From positions 1 through 40,619 of the forward strand of contig RFSU01000001.1 of NCBI GenBank assembly GCA_009923795.1: a DNA stretch of 40,619 nucleotides, in the 5' to 3' direction. Source of the stretch: Sphingomonadaceae bacterium (GTDB lineage: Bacteria; Pseudomonadota; Alphaproteobacteria; Sphingomonadales; Sphingomonadaceae). The notes beneath the pieces were generated by a model. That model saw only the letters and a program-made list of their open reading frames with translations, had not been told where the DNA came from and did not search any database. Shown here piece by piece: positions 23,723 through 32,132 of the stretch (positions within the stretch are counted from its first letter, which is position 1; each line of letters starts with the position of its first letter). Position numbers and translations under genes: made by a program.

Positions 23723-23740
23723 GCCGCAGCCTCGGCGGCG

Positions 23741-24982
23741 TTAGGCCCCGACGAGCAACCCGGCCAGCGCCGCGCTCATCAAATTGGCAAGGCTGCCCGC
23801 CAGCAAGGCCTTCAACCCCAAACGCGCAATGACGGCCCGCTGATTGGGGGCAAGACCCCCTGTGACCGCCATCTGAATGGCGATAGAGCTGAAATTCGCA
23901 AAGCCGCACAAGGCAAAGGTGACAACCGCAACCGTGGTGGCGGAGAGGGTTTGCTTCATCGGGCCAAGTTGGGAAAAGGCGACAAATTCATTGAGCACAA
24001 TCTTGGTGCCAAACAGGCCGCCTGCCGCCTGTGCTTCAGACCAAGGCACGTTCAGCATGAACATGACGGGCGCAAAGAGCCAACCCACAATCTGCTGAAA
24101 GCTTAAGTCCGGATAGCCAAACCAGCTGCCCACACCCGCAAGCAAGCCATTGGCCAGCGCCACAAGAGCAACGAAGGAGAGCACCATTGCCCCAACTGCA
24201 ACGGCAAGTCGCACGCCCGTCTGCGCGCCTTCGGCCGCCGCCATGATGATGTTGGCTGGCTTTTCATCGCCAAAGCGAATTTCGCCTTCGACAATTGGTT
24301 CCTTGCCATAGTCGGCGGGATCATCCGGCATCATCAGCTTAGCCATCAAAATACCGCCGGGGGCAGACATGAAGCTCGCGGCGAGCAGATAGGGCAGAAT
24401 GTCATTGCCAAGCATCGATGCATAGGCCGCAAGGATCGTCCCCGCGACGCCTGCCATACCGACCGTCATGATCGTGAACAATTGGGCTGGCGTCATAGTT
24501 TGCAAATAGGGCCGAATGACCAAAGGCGCTTCGCTTTGCCCCACAAAGATGTTTGCGGCCGCGCCAAGCGATTCCACCTTCGTGACGCCCGTTGCCTTTT
24601 GAATGCCGCCGCCAATCCATTTCACAACAAATTGCATGATGCCGAGATAATAGAGGATCGACACAAGGCTGGCGAAGAAGATGATCACGGGCAGCGCGGA
24701 AATGGCAAAGCTAAACCCTCCCAATTCCGGCTTGGCGAGATTGCCAAACAAAAAATCCACACCGGCACGGGCATAGCTCAACAAATTGCTGACCCCTTGG
24801 GCCATGGTTTCGATGACGAGTTTGCCGGCGGGCACATAGAGAACGAGAACAGCGATAAGCGCCTGAAGGCCGAAGGCGGCACCAACGACACGCGGGCGAA
24901 TGGCCCGGCGGTTCGATGAAAAGGCAATGGCAATCAATAGGATGAGGGCAATGCCCGCAAAACCGATCAGCAAACGCTGCAT
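23741..24982 (-). CDS. Concentrative nucleoside transporter (CNT/NupC family)
   Basis: This 413-residue inner-membrane symporter imports nucleosides with protons or sodium. It has the three CNT blocks: an N-terminal hydrophobic domain, a gate domain (ISALPVIIFFASLVSILYYLG), and the core. The core carries VGQSEAPLVIRPYLQTMT, GMAGVAGTILAAYASMLG, the FMSAPGGILMAKLMMPD segment, and GTKIVLNEFVAFSQLG near the C-terminus. The substrate-binding motifs QSEAP and NEFVAF are intact. Substrate preference cannot be read from the sequence. It is downstream of proS on the same strand, separated by about 100 bases that contain an inverted ATCGCGC repeat (25039-25069). Confidence 0.95.
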   Translation of the reverse strand: MQRLLIGFAGIALILLIAIAFSSNRRAIRPRVVGAAFGLQALIAVLVLYVPAGKLVIETMAQGVSNLLSYARAGVDFLFGNLAKPELGGFSFAISALPVIIFFASLVSILYYLGIMQFVVKWIGGGIQKATGVTKVESLGAAANIFVGQSEAPLVIRPYLQTMTPAQLFTIMTVGMAGVAGTILAAYASMLGNDILPYLLAASFMSAPGGILMAKLMMPDDPADYGKEPIVEGEIRFGDEKPANIIMAAAEGAQTGVRLAVAVGAMVLSFVALVALANGLLAGVGSWFGYPDLSFQQIVGWLFAPVMFMLNVPWSEAQAAGGLFGTKIVLNEFVAFSQLGPMKQTLSATTVAVVTFALCGFANFSSIAIQMAVTGGLAPNQRAVIARLGLKALLAGSLANLMSAALAGLLVGA

Positions 24983-25085
24983 TTCAAAACCCCCCCATGC
25001 CGGACGATGACAGCCCGACCTTCATTCCCATGACTTCTATCGCGCAACCCGGTGCCATGCCAGCGCGATTGCGATCAGATTGACC

Positions 25086-26609
25086 TTAATAAGTGCGTCC
25101 TATCAAAATACGTTCCACCGCTTTTTCGTCGGTGAAGAAGCAGGGGCCATCGGCGGGGGCTGCATCTTGCGGTGTATTGCGCATGGTGAGCTTCAGCGCC
25201 TTGAGTTGATCGACGATCTTGGAGAGTGCGTCGCCCGTGGGCCGCGCCCATTGCACTTCGACCCAGCCGACAAATGTGTCATCCGCTGCAAAATGGGCTG
25301 CCAAATCGGTTACATCCCGGCGGATATTGGTCTCCATTCGCGCTTTCGCTTCGGTGAACAGCGCCTGTTCAAGATCGACCAGCGTGTCGGCCACACTGCC
25401 GACAAATTCGGCTCGCGGGATAAAGGCGGAGGCCAATTTGCCATCATCCTTATACAGCCTGTCCCGACGCAGGACGGCGACATTGCCGCCCGCCACATCG
25501 CGCGGGCCAACTTCGACAAGGATCGGCGCGCCCTTTTTGACCCAGGCCCAACGCTTATTCGAGGCCTTGGTCGCCTTGGTATCGAGCAGCACGCGCAGCG
25601 GCTCTCCAAAGGCCGCCTTGCCGCGCAGATCCGCTGCCAGACTGCGGCAATAGTCAAGAATGGCTTCGTCCTCATCGGTATCGCGCAGCATGGGGATGAT
25701 CACCACCTGTTGCGGGGCGACCTGTGGCGGGCAACGCAGACCATCATCATCGCCATGCGTCATGATGACGCCACCAATAAGGCGCGTCGACACGCCCCAG
25801 CTGGTCGTGTGGCAATATTGCTGCGTACCTTCCTTATCCTGATAGCGAATGCCCGCGGCTTCCGAGAAGCCCGTGCCCAGATAGTGGGAGGTCCCGGCCT
25901 GAAGCGCCTTGCCATCCTGCATCATCGCTTCGATGGAATAGGTGGCTACGGCGCCGGGGAAACGCTCATTCTCTGGCTTTTCACCCGCCACGACGGGCAT
26001 GGCGAGCGGCCCTTGGGCAAAGGCGCGATACATTTCGAGCGCGCGCAGCGTCTCTGTCATCGCATCGGCCCGATCAGCATGGGCCGTATGCCCTTCTTGC
26101 CACAGAAATTCCGACGTGCGCAGGAACATGCGGGTGCGCATTTCCCAACGCACGACATTGGCCCATTGATTGGTCAGCATTGGCAAATCCCGCCAGCTCT
26201 GGATCCAGCGGCTCATGGCCGCTCCAATGACCGTTTCCGAGGTCGGGCGCACAACGAGCGGCTCTTCCAACTTTGAGTCCGGATCGGGCACAAGCTTGCC
26301 CTTGCCATCGCCAATCAGGCGGTGGTGGGTGACAACCGCCATTTCCTTGGCAAAGCCTTCCACATGGTCGGCCTCTTTTTCAAAGAAGGACAAAGGGATG
26401 AACAACGGAAAATAGCAATTCTCCACCCCGGCCAACTTGATCTGCGCATCCATAAGCTTTTGGATGCGTTCCCAAATGCCATAGCCCCAAGGACGAATGA
26501 CCATGCAGCCCCGAACGCCGGATTCCTCGGCAAGGTCGGCTTCAGAGATGACCTCCTGATACCAAGCTGCAAAATTTTGGGCGCGGGTGGTGGTGAGTGC
26601 GTGCTTCAT
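25086..26609 (-). CDS. proS: Prolyl-tRNA synthetase, type 3 (archaeal/eukaryotic-like)
   Basis: ProS charges tRNA(Pro) with proline. The 507-residue protein has the ProS type-3 arrangement. Class II motif 1 is near RGCMVIRPWGYGIWE, and motif 2 contains RWEMRTRMFLRTSEFLWQEGHTAHA. Motif 3 is near the middle, followed by an anticodon-binding domain and a zinc-binding-like C-terminal extension. The INS editing domain found in E. coli ProS is absent. Type-3 ProS is the archaeal/eukaryotic form and also occurs in some bacteria; its presence in a sphingomonad suggests old horizontal acquisition. The start is ATG at 26609. It is followed by the nucleoside transporter gene. Confidence 0.95.
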   Translation of the reverse strand: MKHALTTTRAQNFAAWYQEVISEADLAEESGVRGCMVIRPWGYGIWERIQKLMDAQIKLAGVENCYFPLFIPLSFFEKEADHVEGFAKEMAVVTHHRLIGDGKGKLVPDPDSKLEEPLVVRPTSETVIGAAMSRWIQSWRDLPMLTNQWANVVRWEMRTRMFLRTSEFLWQEGHTAHADRADAMTETLRALEMYRAFAQGPLAMPVVAGEKPENERFPGAVATYSIEAMMQDGKALQAGTSHYLGTGFSEAAGIRYQDKEGTQQYCHTTSWGVSTRLIGGVIMTHGDDDGLRCPPQVAPQQVVIIPMLRDTDEDEAILDYCRSLAADLRGKAAFGEPLRVLLDTKATKASNKRWAWVKKGAPILVEVGPRDVAGGNVAVLRRDRLYKDDGKLASAFIPRAEFVGSVADTLVDLEQALFTEAKARMETNIRRDVTDLAAHFAADDTFVGWVEVQWARPTGDALSKIVDQLKALKLTMRNTPQDAAPADGPCFFTDEKAVERILIGRTY

Positions 26610-26706
26610 GCCTTGCGCGTTAGCCGAGGCGCGGGGCGCACCGCAAGCCTGTGGAACCCAAGCATGCCTCTGTCAGTTAGACCAACATCATAAAAAGGAG
26701 ATGAAT

Positions 26707-26913
26707 ATGGGCTGGCTTGGAGCATTGGTCGGTGCAGCAATTGACCGTAGGGATGGAGATAGCGGCATCAAAGGCGCGCTTATTGGCGCATCCGCAGGCC
26801 GGGTGTTGAAATCGGCCATGCCGGTTGCGGCCGCCGCGACATTGGGCTGGGTTGCCCTCTCCCTTTTAAGGCACAAACGCGCAAAGCCAGATGACGGACA
26901 AGTGACCAGCTAA
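26707..26913 (+). CDS. Small glycine-rich protein of unknown function
   Basis: This 68-residue protein has spaced glycines (GWLGALVGAAIDRR, GIKGALIGASAGRV) resembling a glycine-zipper. A single hydrophobic helix (MPVAAAATLGWVALSLL) and a basic, polar tail follow. It probably associates with a membrane, but its function is unknown. The start is the ATG at 26707, six bases after an AAGGAG sequence; an ATG at 26701 touches that site and is too close. It is divergent from proS and upstream of the DMT transporter gene. Coding status rests on the good ribosome-binding site and on composition. Confidence 0.68.
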   Translation: MGWLGALVGAAIDRRDGDSGIKGALIGASAGRVLKSAMPVAAAATLGWVALSLLRHKRAKPDDGQVTS

Positions 26914-26946
26914 AGCGCAAAAAGGCTTTGATACTGCATTGAATGG

Positions 26947-27930
26947 TTGCGCTGTGCGTCAGCGCGCTTAAGCGTGGCCGCTGTGACCAGGGGGATTGTA
27001 CATAGTCAGGATCGACGGCTGTTCGCGCTCGGGCTGCGCCTGCTCGCGATATTCGGCCTGTCGTCGCTCTCCCTCTTGGTTAAACTGGCCAGTGAAAGCG
27101 GCATCAGGCTCCCCGAAATCATGTTCTGGCGGCAATTTGCCGCAATGCCCGTTGTCTTGCTCTGGATTGTGATGACAGCGGGCCTGAATAGCCTGAAGAC
27201 GCAGCGTTTCGGCGCACATGCCCGTCGCTCTGTCTTTGGCATGATCGGCATGTTTTTCACCTTTGGCAGCGTCGTCCTCTTGCCCTTGGCGGAAGCGACG
27301 ACTTTGGGCTTCACCGTCCCCATTTTCGCAACCTTGCTCTCCGCCTTGGTGCTGCGTGAGTCCGTCGGCGTGCATCGCTGGGGCGCGATCATCCTCGGCT
27401 TTACGGGCGTTCTTGTGGTAATCCAGCCCGGCACGGGCGGCTTTCCCCTGACAGGCGCGTTGGTTGGGCTGACATCTGCCTTCATGATTGGGCTGATCAG
27501 CCTCCAATTGCGCGAGATGGGCCGAACCGAACCTGCAGCGACAACCGTTTTCTACTTCTCGCTCATCTCCTCAACCCTGCTGCTCACGCTGCACCTTGCG
27601 CCCCTGCCGCTCCAACTGGAACAGGCAGTCGCTTGGGGACGCGGCTCGCATAGCCTGTATCAATGGGGGCTTATTGCAGGGCTTGGCCTGTGCGGCGGGC
27701 TGGGCCAGATCGCGCTGACAGCGTCGCTGCGCTACGCGCCTGTCTCCACCGTGGTCGGCATGGATTATACCAGCCTCATTTGGTCAACGATCTATGGATG
27801 GGCCATTTGGGGGGCGCTGCCCGGCACCTCCACTTGGGCGGGTGCGCCGCTCATCATCGCAAGTGGCCTCTATATCGCTTGGCGGGAACACCGCCTCTCC
27901 ATCCACCAGCCCAAAGAAGTTGCCCCATGA
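26947..27930 (+). CDS. EamA/DMT-family permease
   Basis: This inner-membrane protein of up to 327 residues has ten hydrophobic helices in two EamA repeats. The first has EIMFWRQFAAMPVVLLWIV and a PLAEATTLGFTVPIF segment; the second has RYAPVSTVVGMDYTSLIWSTIYGWAIWG. This is the drug/metabolite transporter layout; members export amino acids, metabolites or nucleotides, and the substrate cannot be told. The start is uncertain: TTG at 26947 gives the longest form, while GTG codons at 26974 and 26983 are plausible. Its stop overlaps the start of the GST gene by four bases (ATGA), so the two are coupled. Confidence 0.9.
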   Translation: MRCASARLSVAAVTRGIVHSQDRRLFALGLRLLAIFGLSSLSLLVKLASESGIRLPEIMFWRQFAAMPVVLLWIVMTAGLNSLKTQRFGAHARRSVFGMIGMFFTFGSVVLLPLAEATTLGFTVPIFATLLSALVLRESVGVHRWGAIILGFTGVLVVIQPGTGGFPLTGALVGLTSAFMIGLISLQLREMGRTEPAATTVFYFSLISSTLLLTLHLAPLPLQLEQAVAWGRGSHSLYQWGLIAGLGLCGGLGQIALTASLRYAPVSTVVGMDYTSLIWSTIYGWAIWGALPGTSTWAGAPLIIASGLYIAWREHRLSIHQPKEVAP

Positions 27931-28574
27931 CTTTGCCCATTTTGCATCATTGCGAAGGCGCACGATCCTTTCGCTGTCTTTGGGCTGCCGAAGAAGCAGG
28001 CTTTGACCTTGATCTGCGGCAATGGCCCTTCCCGCCACGTGTCTTTGCCAAAGAATTTAAGGATGTGAACCCGCTGGGCACCATCCCGGCTTGGGAAGAA
28101 AACGGCCATCTGCTGACCGAAAGCGCCGCCATCTGCCAGCGCATTGCGATGGGAAGCGAATTGGAGGTTCGGCCAGACGAGGCAGAGTATCTACCTTGGC
28201 TCAACTGGCTGCATAGGAGCGATGCAACTCTCACCTTCCCGCTCACCATCGTGCTGCGCTACACCCGGCTGGAGCCGAAGGAACGGCAGCTTCCGCAAGC
28301 CGTGGAGGACTATAAAGGCTTCTTCCTTGGCCGTGCGAAAAGCATAGAAGAGGCGCTGAGCGATGGCAGAGACTGGCTCGTGGCCGGGCGCTTTACGATT
28401 GCCGACATTTGCGTCGGCTATGCCGTCCATCTTGCCGCGGGCTTTGGCTTTGACGCAGAACTCGGGCCACGGACGCAAGATTGGTATGCGCGGCTCAAGC
28501 AACGCCCCGGCTTTCTGGCCGCCCGACAGCGCGAACGCGACAATCGGCCGAAAGGGCCTGCCGCCCCCCTTTAA
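27927..28574 (+). CDS. Glutathione S-transferase family protein
   Basis: This cytosolic protein of 215 residues has a thioredoxin-like N-terminal domain. HHCEGARSFRCLWAAEEAG is followed by NPLGTIPAWEENG and the glutathione gamma-glutamyl-binding TESAAICQRIA. The all-helical C-terminal domain contains WLVAGRFTIADICVGYAVHL, the conserved N-capping box region. GSTs conjugate or reduce using glutathione; the substrate here is unknown. The start at 27927 overlaps the DMT transporter stop, suggesting they work together, perhaps in handling a reactive metabolite that is then exported. It converges on the acyl-CoA dehydrogenase gene with seven bases between stops. Confidence 0.93.
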   Translation: MTLPILHHCEGARSFRCLWAAEEAGFDLDLRQWPFPPRVFAKEFKDVNPLGTIPAWEENGHLLTESAAICQRIAMGSELEVRPDEAEYLPWLNWLHRSDATLTFPLTIVLRYTRLEPKERQLPQAVEDYKGFFLGRAKSIEEALSDGRDWLVAGRFTIADICVGYAVHLAAGFGFDAELGPRTQDWYARLKQRPGFLAARQRERDNRPKGPAAPL

Positions 28575-28581
28575 CCCGCGC

Positions 28582-29769
28582 CTAAAGTCCCAGCACCATC
28601 TTCGCGATAATATTGCGCTGGATCTCATTTGATCCGCCATAGATGGAGGCGGCACGGCCGTTGAAATAACGGGGCACGGCCGTCAAAGCGATGTCGGGTC
28701 CGATAACGGCTTCATTGCTGCCCGGCTGGCGCGCGGCAAATTGGCTGACGGCGGCATAATCGCCGGAGAGTTCCACCGCCAATTGCTGCACCTGCTGCGC
28801 CGTTTCTGTGCCCTGTATCTTCAACATAGAGGCGGCAGGCCCCGGATTACGGCCGCCGGCGACCTGCGCCATCACGACATCTTCACTTGCCTCAATCGCC
28901 GTAATTTGCGCGGCAAGGATCGACATGCGGCGGCGAATGCCGGGGGTCTCGAGCAAAGGAGCGCCTGAATCATCGGTCAAGCTGCGGGCATGACGAACAA
29001 CCTCTGCAAGTGCTGCTTTAAGCCCCGCCGAATGGGCGACAGCCCGTTCAAATTCGAGCAGATATTTGGCAACGCCCCACCCCTGATCCTCTTCCCCCAG
29101 ACGACCGGAAACGGGCACACGCACATCTTCAAAAAAGACCTGATTAAAATCATGGTCATCGGCGATGGACGGAATGGGGCGGACAGTGATGCCGGGCGTA
29201 TCCATATCAAGCAGCAGGAAAGTGATCCCCTGTTGCGGGCGGCCATCGCGATTGGTGCGGACAAGGCAGAACATCTTCGTCGCCACATGGGCGTGCGTCG
29301 TCCAGATTTTTGAGCCGTTCAGGACATAATGATCGCCATCCCGATCCGCCCGCAAAGAAAGCGACGCGAGGTCAGACCCTGATCCCGGCTCTGAATAGCC
29401 TTGGCACCAATAATCCTCGCCCGACAGGATGCGCGGCAGGTACCAGGATTTTTGCTCAGCCGTGCCATACTGCATGATGACGGGAGCGACCATGCGCAGC
29501 CCCATGGGGGAGAGCGAGGGGGCGCCTGCGCGCGCGCATTCCGAAGCAAAGATATGGCGTTCGGCTTCGCTCCAGCCCGTCCCGCCAAGTTCCTTGGGCC
29601 AGGTCGGCGCGACCCAGCCCTTTTTATGCAGGATGGCCTGCCATTTCAGCGTGTGCGGCTTATCGACAAAGACGCTGGTCGACTTGGTGGCGACATCGCG
29701 CAATTCGTCCGTCAGATGATCGGAGAGCCAGTCCCGCACCTCAGCCTGAAAGGCCGCCAGATCCGCCAT
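28582..29769 (-). CDS. Acyl-CoA dehydrogenase family protein
   Basis: This FAD enzyme of 395 residues belongs to the acyl-CoA dehydrogenase family, which introduces an alpha-beta double bond into acyl-CoA. It has the QGYSEPGSGSDLASL flavin-binding motif and NGSKIWTTHAHVATKMF mid-domain. The C-terminal signature is ASIYGGSNEIQRNIIAKMVLG. The N-terminal helical domain begins with FQAEVRDWLSDHL. The substrate cannot be inferred. The start ATG at 29769 is two bases after the stop of the acyl-CoA ligase gene, so activation and oxidation of the same acid are likely coupled in one operon. Confidence 0.93.
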   Translation of the reverse strand: MADLAAFQAEVRDWLSDHLTDELRDVATKSTSVFVDKPHTLKWQAILHKKGWVAPTWPKELGGTGWSEAERHIFASECARAGAPSLSPMGLRMVAPVIMQYGTAEQKSWYLPRILSGEDYWCQGYSEPGSGSDLASLSLRADRDGDHYVLNGSKIWTTHAHVATKMFCLVRTNRDGRPQQGITFLLLDMDTPGITVRPIPSIADDHDFNQVFFEDVRVPVSGRLGEEDQGWGVAKYLLEFERAVAHSAGLKAALAEVVRHARSLTDDSGAPLLETPGIRRRMSILAAQITAIEASEDVVMAQVAGGRNPGPAASMLKIQGTETAQQVQQLAVELSGDYAAVSQFAARQPGSNEAVIGPDIALTAVPRYFNGRAASIYGGSNEIQRNIIAKMVLGL

Positions 29770-29771
29770 AT

Positions 29772-31328
29772 CTAATTCACCTGCCGATCACGTCCCGTCC
29801 AATAGGGCGCGCGCAAATCCTTTCGCAAAATCTTGCCGCTGGCGTTGCGGGGCAGCGCCTCAATAATGTCGATGGATTTGGGCACCTTAAACCCGGCAAT
29901 CTTCTCCCGCGCCCAAGCGATGACATCATCTGCGTCAATCTCTGCGCCCGGCTTTGGAACGCACACGGCCTTTACAGCCTCCCCCCATCGGTCATCAGGA
30001 ACGCCGATTACGGCGACCTCCAACACGGCGGGATGGCCGTAAATCGCGCTTTCCACCTCTGCTGGATAGACATTTTCCCCGCCGGAAATGATCATATCCT
30101 TCACCCGATCGTGAATATAGACATAACCGTCCGCATCCACATAGGCGGCGTCTCCGGTATAGACCCAGCCATCGTTGGTCAGTGTTTTCTGCGTGGCATC
30201 GGGCAGGTTCCAATAGCCGAGCATATTGTTGGACGAGCGGGTGACGAGTTCCCCCACCTCTCCGGTTGGGACTTGCTTGCCCTCCCCATCCACAATCTTG
30301 ATTTCAACGCCGGGCAACGGCTTTCCGGCCGAGCGCATCCGCTGATTACCATTGGGGTCATGGTCTTCGGGCGGCAGCATGATGATGGTGCCCGTGGTTT
30401 CCGTCATCCCGTAATTCTGGATAAACTCACAGCCGAACATCTGGATGCACTGGCGCAAAAGCTCCAGCGGGATGGGGGCGGCCCCATATAGGATATATTT
30501 GAGGCGGCTATAATCGACCGTCGCACAGCGCGGATGCTGCAACAAAATGTGGAGCGCGGCGGGCACGATGAAAAAGCGCGTCACGCCGCCTGTTTCAATC
30601 GCATCAAACAGGCCATCGGGCGTAAATTCCGCGAGCACATAACCCGGCAATCCGCTGGCCAGCGCCATCACACCAAGGCCCGTGCCGCCAATATGGGCGC
30701 AGGGCATGGCGACAAGGACGACTTCATCATTCTCCCACTGGGTATAGGCAAGGCCGCTATCGGCCGTTCCCTTGCGCAGCGCAAAGAGGTTGCGGTTGGA
30801 GAGCTCAACTCCCTTGGGGTTGCCCGTCGTGCCCGACGTATAGAGCTGCAACACCGCGTCGTCCGGCCCGGCGGCCTCAAACGCCACCCGATCCGTCTTG
30901 TCCAAAATCTCCCGCGCCTCAGTTGTGTTGATAAAGCGAGGGTTATGCGTCAGTTGGCCCGCCAACGCTGCCTCTACCCCTTCAAAACCCTGCCCGGTAA
31001 AGACCAGCTTTGATTGGGTGTCATTGACGATATAGGCCCATTCCGGGGCGGCCAACCGCCAGCCAATCGGAGCCATGACCACGCCCAAGCGCGCCGCGCC
31101 GTAAAATAGGGTAAAATAGAGATCGGAATTCTTCCCGATCCAGCAAATCCGCTCCCCCTTTTTAACGCCAGCCTTTTTCAGGAAAGCGGCGACCCGCGCG
31201 GTGCGCTCCTCCAGATCAGCATAGGACCAGAATCGATCTTCTTCCCGCAGGGCAAGCCGATCGGGCCGATCAACGCCCCAATGGCTGATAAACTCATCAA
31301 ACGTCAGTAAGTTGGCAGCATCAGCCAT
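29772..31328 (-). CDS. AMP-dependent acyl-CoA synthetase/ligase
   Basis: This 518-residue enzyme activates a carboxylic acid to acyl-CoA through an acyl-adenylate. It has the P-loop-like YTSGTTGNPKGVELSN motif, YGMTETTGTIIMLPPED, the hinge region YTGDAAYVDADGYVYIHDR with DMIISGGENVYPAEVE, and the catalytic C-terminal lysine in ALPRNASGKILRKDL. Length and motifs fit medium- or long-chain fatty-acid ligases, but chain length or aromatic preference cannot be told. It leads a two-gene operon with the downstream acyl-CoA dehydrogenase. An inverted REP-like repeat lies in the upstream intergenic region. Confidence 0.94.
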   Translation of the reverse strand: MADAANLLTFDEFISHWGVDRPDRLALREEDRFWSYADLEERTARVAAFLKKAGVKKGERICWIGKNSDLYFTLFYGAARLGVVMAPIGWRLAAPEWAYIVNDTQSKLVFTGQGFEGVEAALAGQLTHNPRFINTTEAREILDKTDRVAFEAAGPDDAVLQLYTSGTTGNPKGVELSNRNLFALRKGTADSGLAYTQWENDEVVLVAMPCAHIGGTGLGVMALASGLPGYVLAEFTPDGLFDAIETGGVTRFFIVPAALHILLQHPRCATVDYSRLKYILYGAAPIPLELLRQCIQMFGCEFIQNYGMTETTGTIIMLPPEDHDPNGNQRMRSAGKPLPGVEIKIVDGEGKQVPTGEVGELVTRSSNNMLGYWNLPDATQKTLTNDGWVYTGDAAYVDADGYVYIHDRVKDMIISGGENVYPAEVESAIYGHPAVLEVAVIGVPDDRWGEAVKAVCVPKPGAEIDADDVIAWAREKIAGFKVPKSIDIIEALPRNASGKILRKDLRAPYWTGRDRQVN

Positions 31329-31386
31329 CGGCTATCCCCTCCGCGATTCTCTTTTGCCGAGACGCTAACCGCAATGGCCTGTGCCG

Positions 31387-31478
31387 TCACCCTGAACTTG
31401 GTTCAGTGTCCATCTTCGTGCCGTCTTCAGATGATGGCATGTGCCGCAACCGTGGATGCTGAAACAAGTTCAGCATGA
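31387..31478. repeat. Inverted pair of CTGAACTTG-type repetitive elements
   Basis: TCACCCTGAACTTGGTTCAG (31387-31406) and the reverse-oriented GCTGAAACAAGTTCAGCATGA region (31458-31478) share the core CTGAACTTG.TTCAG. This core is abundant between genes in sphingomonad genomes. The pair lies between the gcv operon end and the acyl-CoA ligase start. It may form a hairpin in either transcript. No transposase is adjacent. Confidence 0.7.
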
Positions 31479-31493
31479 AGAAGGCCTGCGGAT

Positions 31494-32132
31494 TTAAGTA
31501 GGTTTACGGAAGACCAATGAGAGGTTGTTGGCGGGCATTTCAATCCGCTGATCAAGCCGCAGGTCGTGCGCGGCAGCAAGCGTTGTAACCTCTGTCAGAT
31601 CACTCAGGCCCCAATCCGAGTTTTGCGCGCGCAGATTTGCATCAAAAGCCAGATTGCTGGGCGCAGTCTCCACGCCCGGTTCGATATAAGGCCCGTAGAG
31701 GATGAGCGGCGCGCCTTTGGACAACAGACGTCCCGCCCCTGCCATCGCCCCCTGTGTCGCCGCCCAAGGGGCGATGTGCACCATGTTGATGCACAGTAGA
31801 GCATCTGCCTTTGCCACCGGCCAATCCGGCGCGGAGGCATCGATCAGGACGGGCGGCAAAAGATTGGGCAGGCCCGCTTCGGCCGACCAAGCAGAGATGG
31901 ACTCCAGCCCCAACACATCATGATCACTCGGTTGCCAGAGCAGTTGCGGGAAAGCGCCGGCGAAATGGACGATATGCTCCCCCGTTCCGCTTGCGATTTC
32001 GAGCACCGTTCCAGTCGCGGGCAGACTACCCAACAGCATGTCTGCAATCGCATCTCGATTGCGGGCCGTGGCCGGCGCATGGCGCTTGGCCTCTGGCCCG
32101 GCGTTGAGGGTGAAGGGTTGGGGATCGGTCAC
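31494..32132 (-). CDS. DUF938 family SAM-dependent methyltransferase-like protein
   Basis: This 212-residue cytosolic protein is a class-I methyltransferase-fold protein of the DUF938 family. It has the AdoMet-binding VLEIASGTGEHIVHFAGAFP motif I and QPSDHDVLGLESISAW for motif II. CINMVHIAPWAATQGAM and LILYGPYIEPG follow. The methyl acceptor is unknown. The start is GTG at 32132, overlapping the gcvPB stop by four bases (GTGA), so translation is coupled to the glycine cleavage operon. An alternative is that it simply shares the transcript; a link to one-carbon metabolism is inference from position only. Confidence 0.88.
   Translation of the reverse strand: MTDPQPFTLNAGPEAKRHAPATARNRDAIADMLLGSLPATGTVLEIASGTGEHIVHFAGAFPQLLWQPSDHDVLGLESISAWSAEAGLPNLLPPVLIDASAPDWPVAKADALLCINMVHIAPWAATQGAMAGAGRLLSKGAPLILYGPYIEPGVETAPSNLAFDANLRAQNSDWGLSDLTEVTTLAAAHDLRLDQRIEMPANNLSLVFRKPT

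Noticed and set aside
25039..25069. ATCGCGC/GCGCGAT inverted repeat between proS and the nucleoside transporter
   Set aside because: The 17-base loop and absence of a T-tract make a terminator unlikely, and 7-base arms in GC-rich DNA are not rare.
25080..26276. 398-codon open frame on the plus strand
   Set aside because: It lies entirely antisense to proS, a certain gene, and its translation has the His/Arg-rich composition typical of antisense frames in GC-rich DNA.
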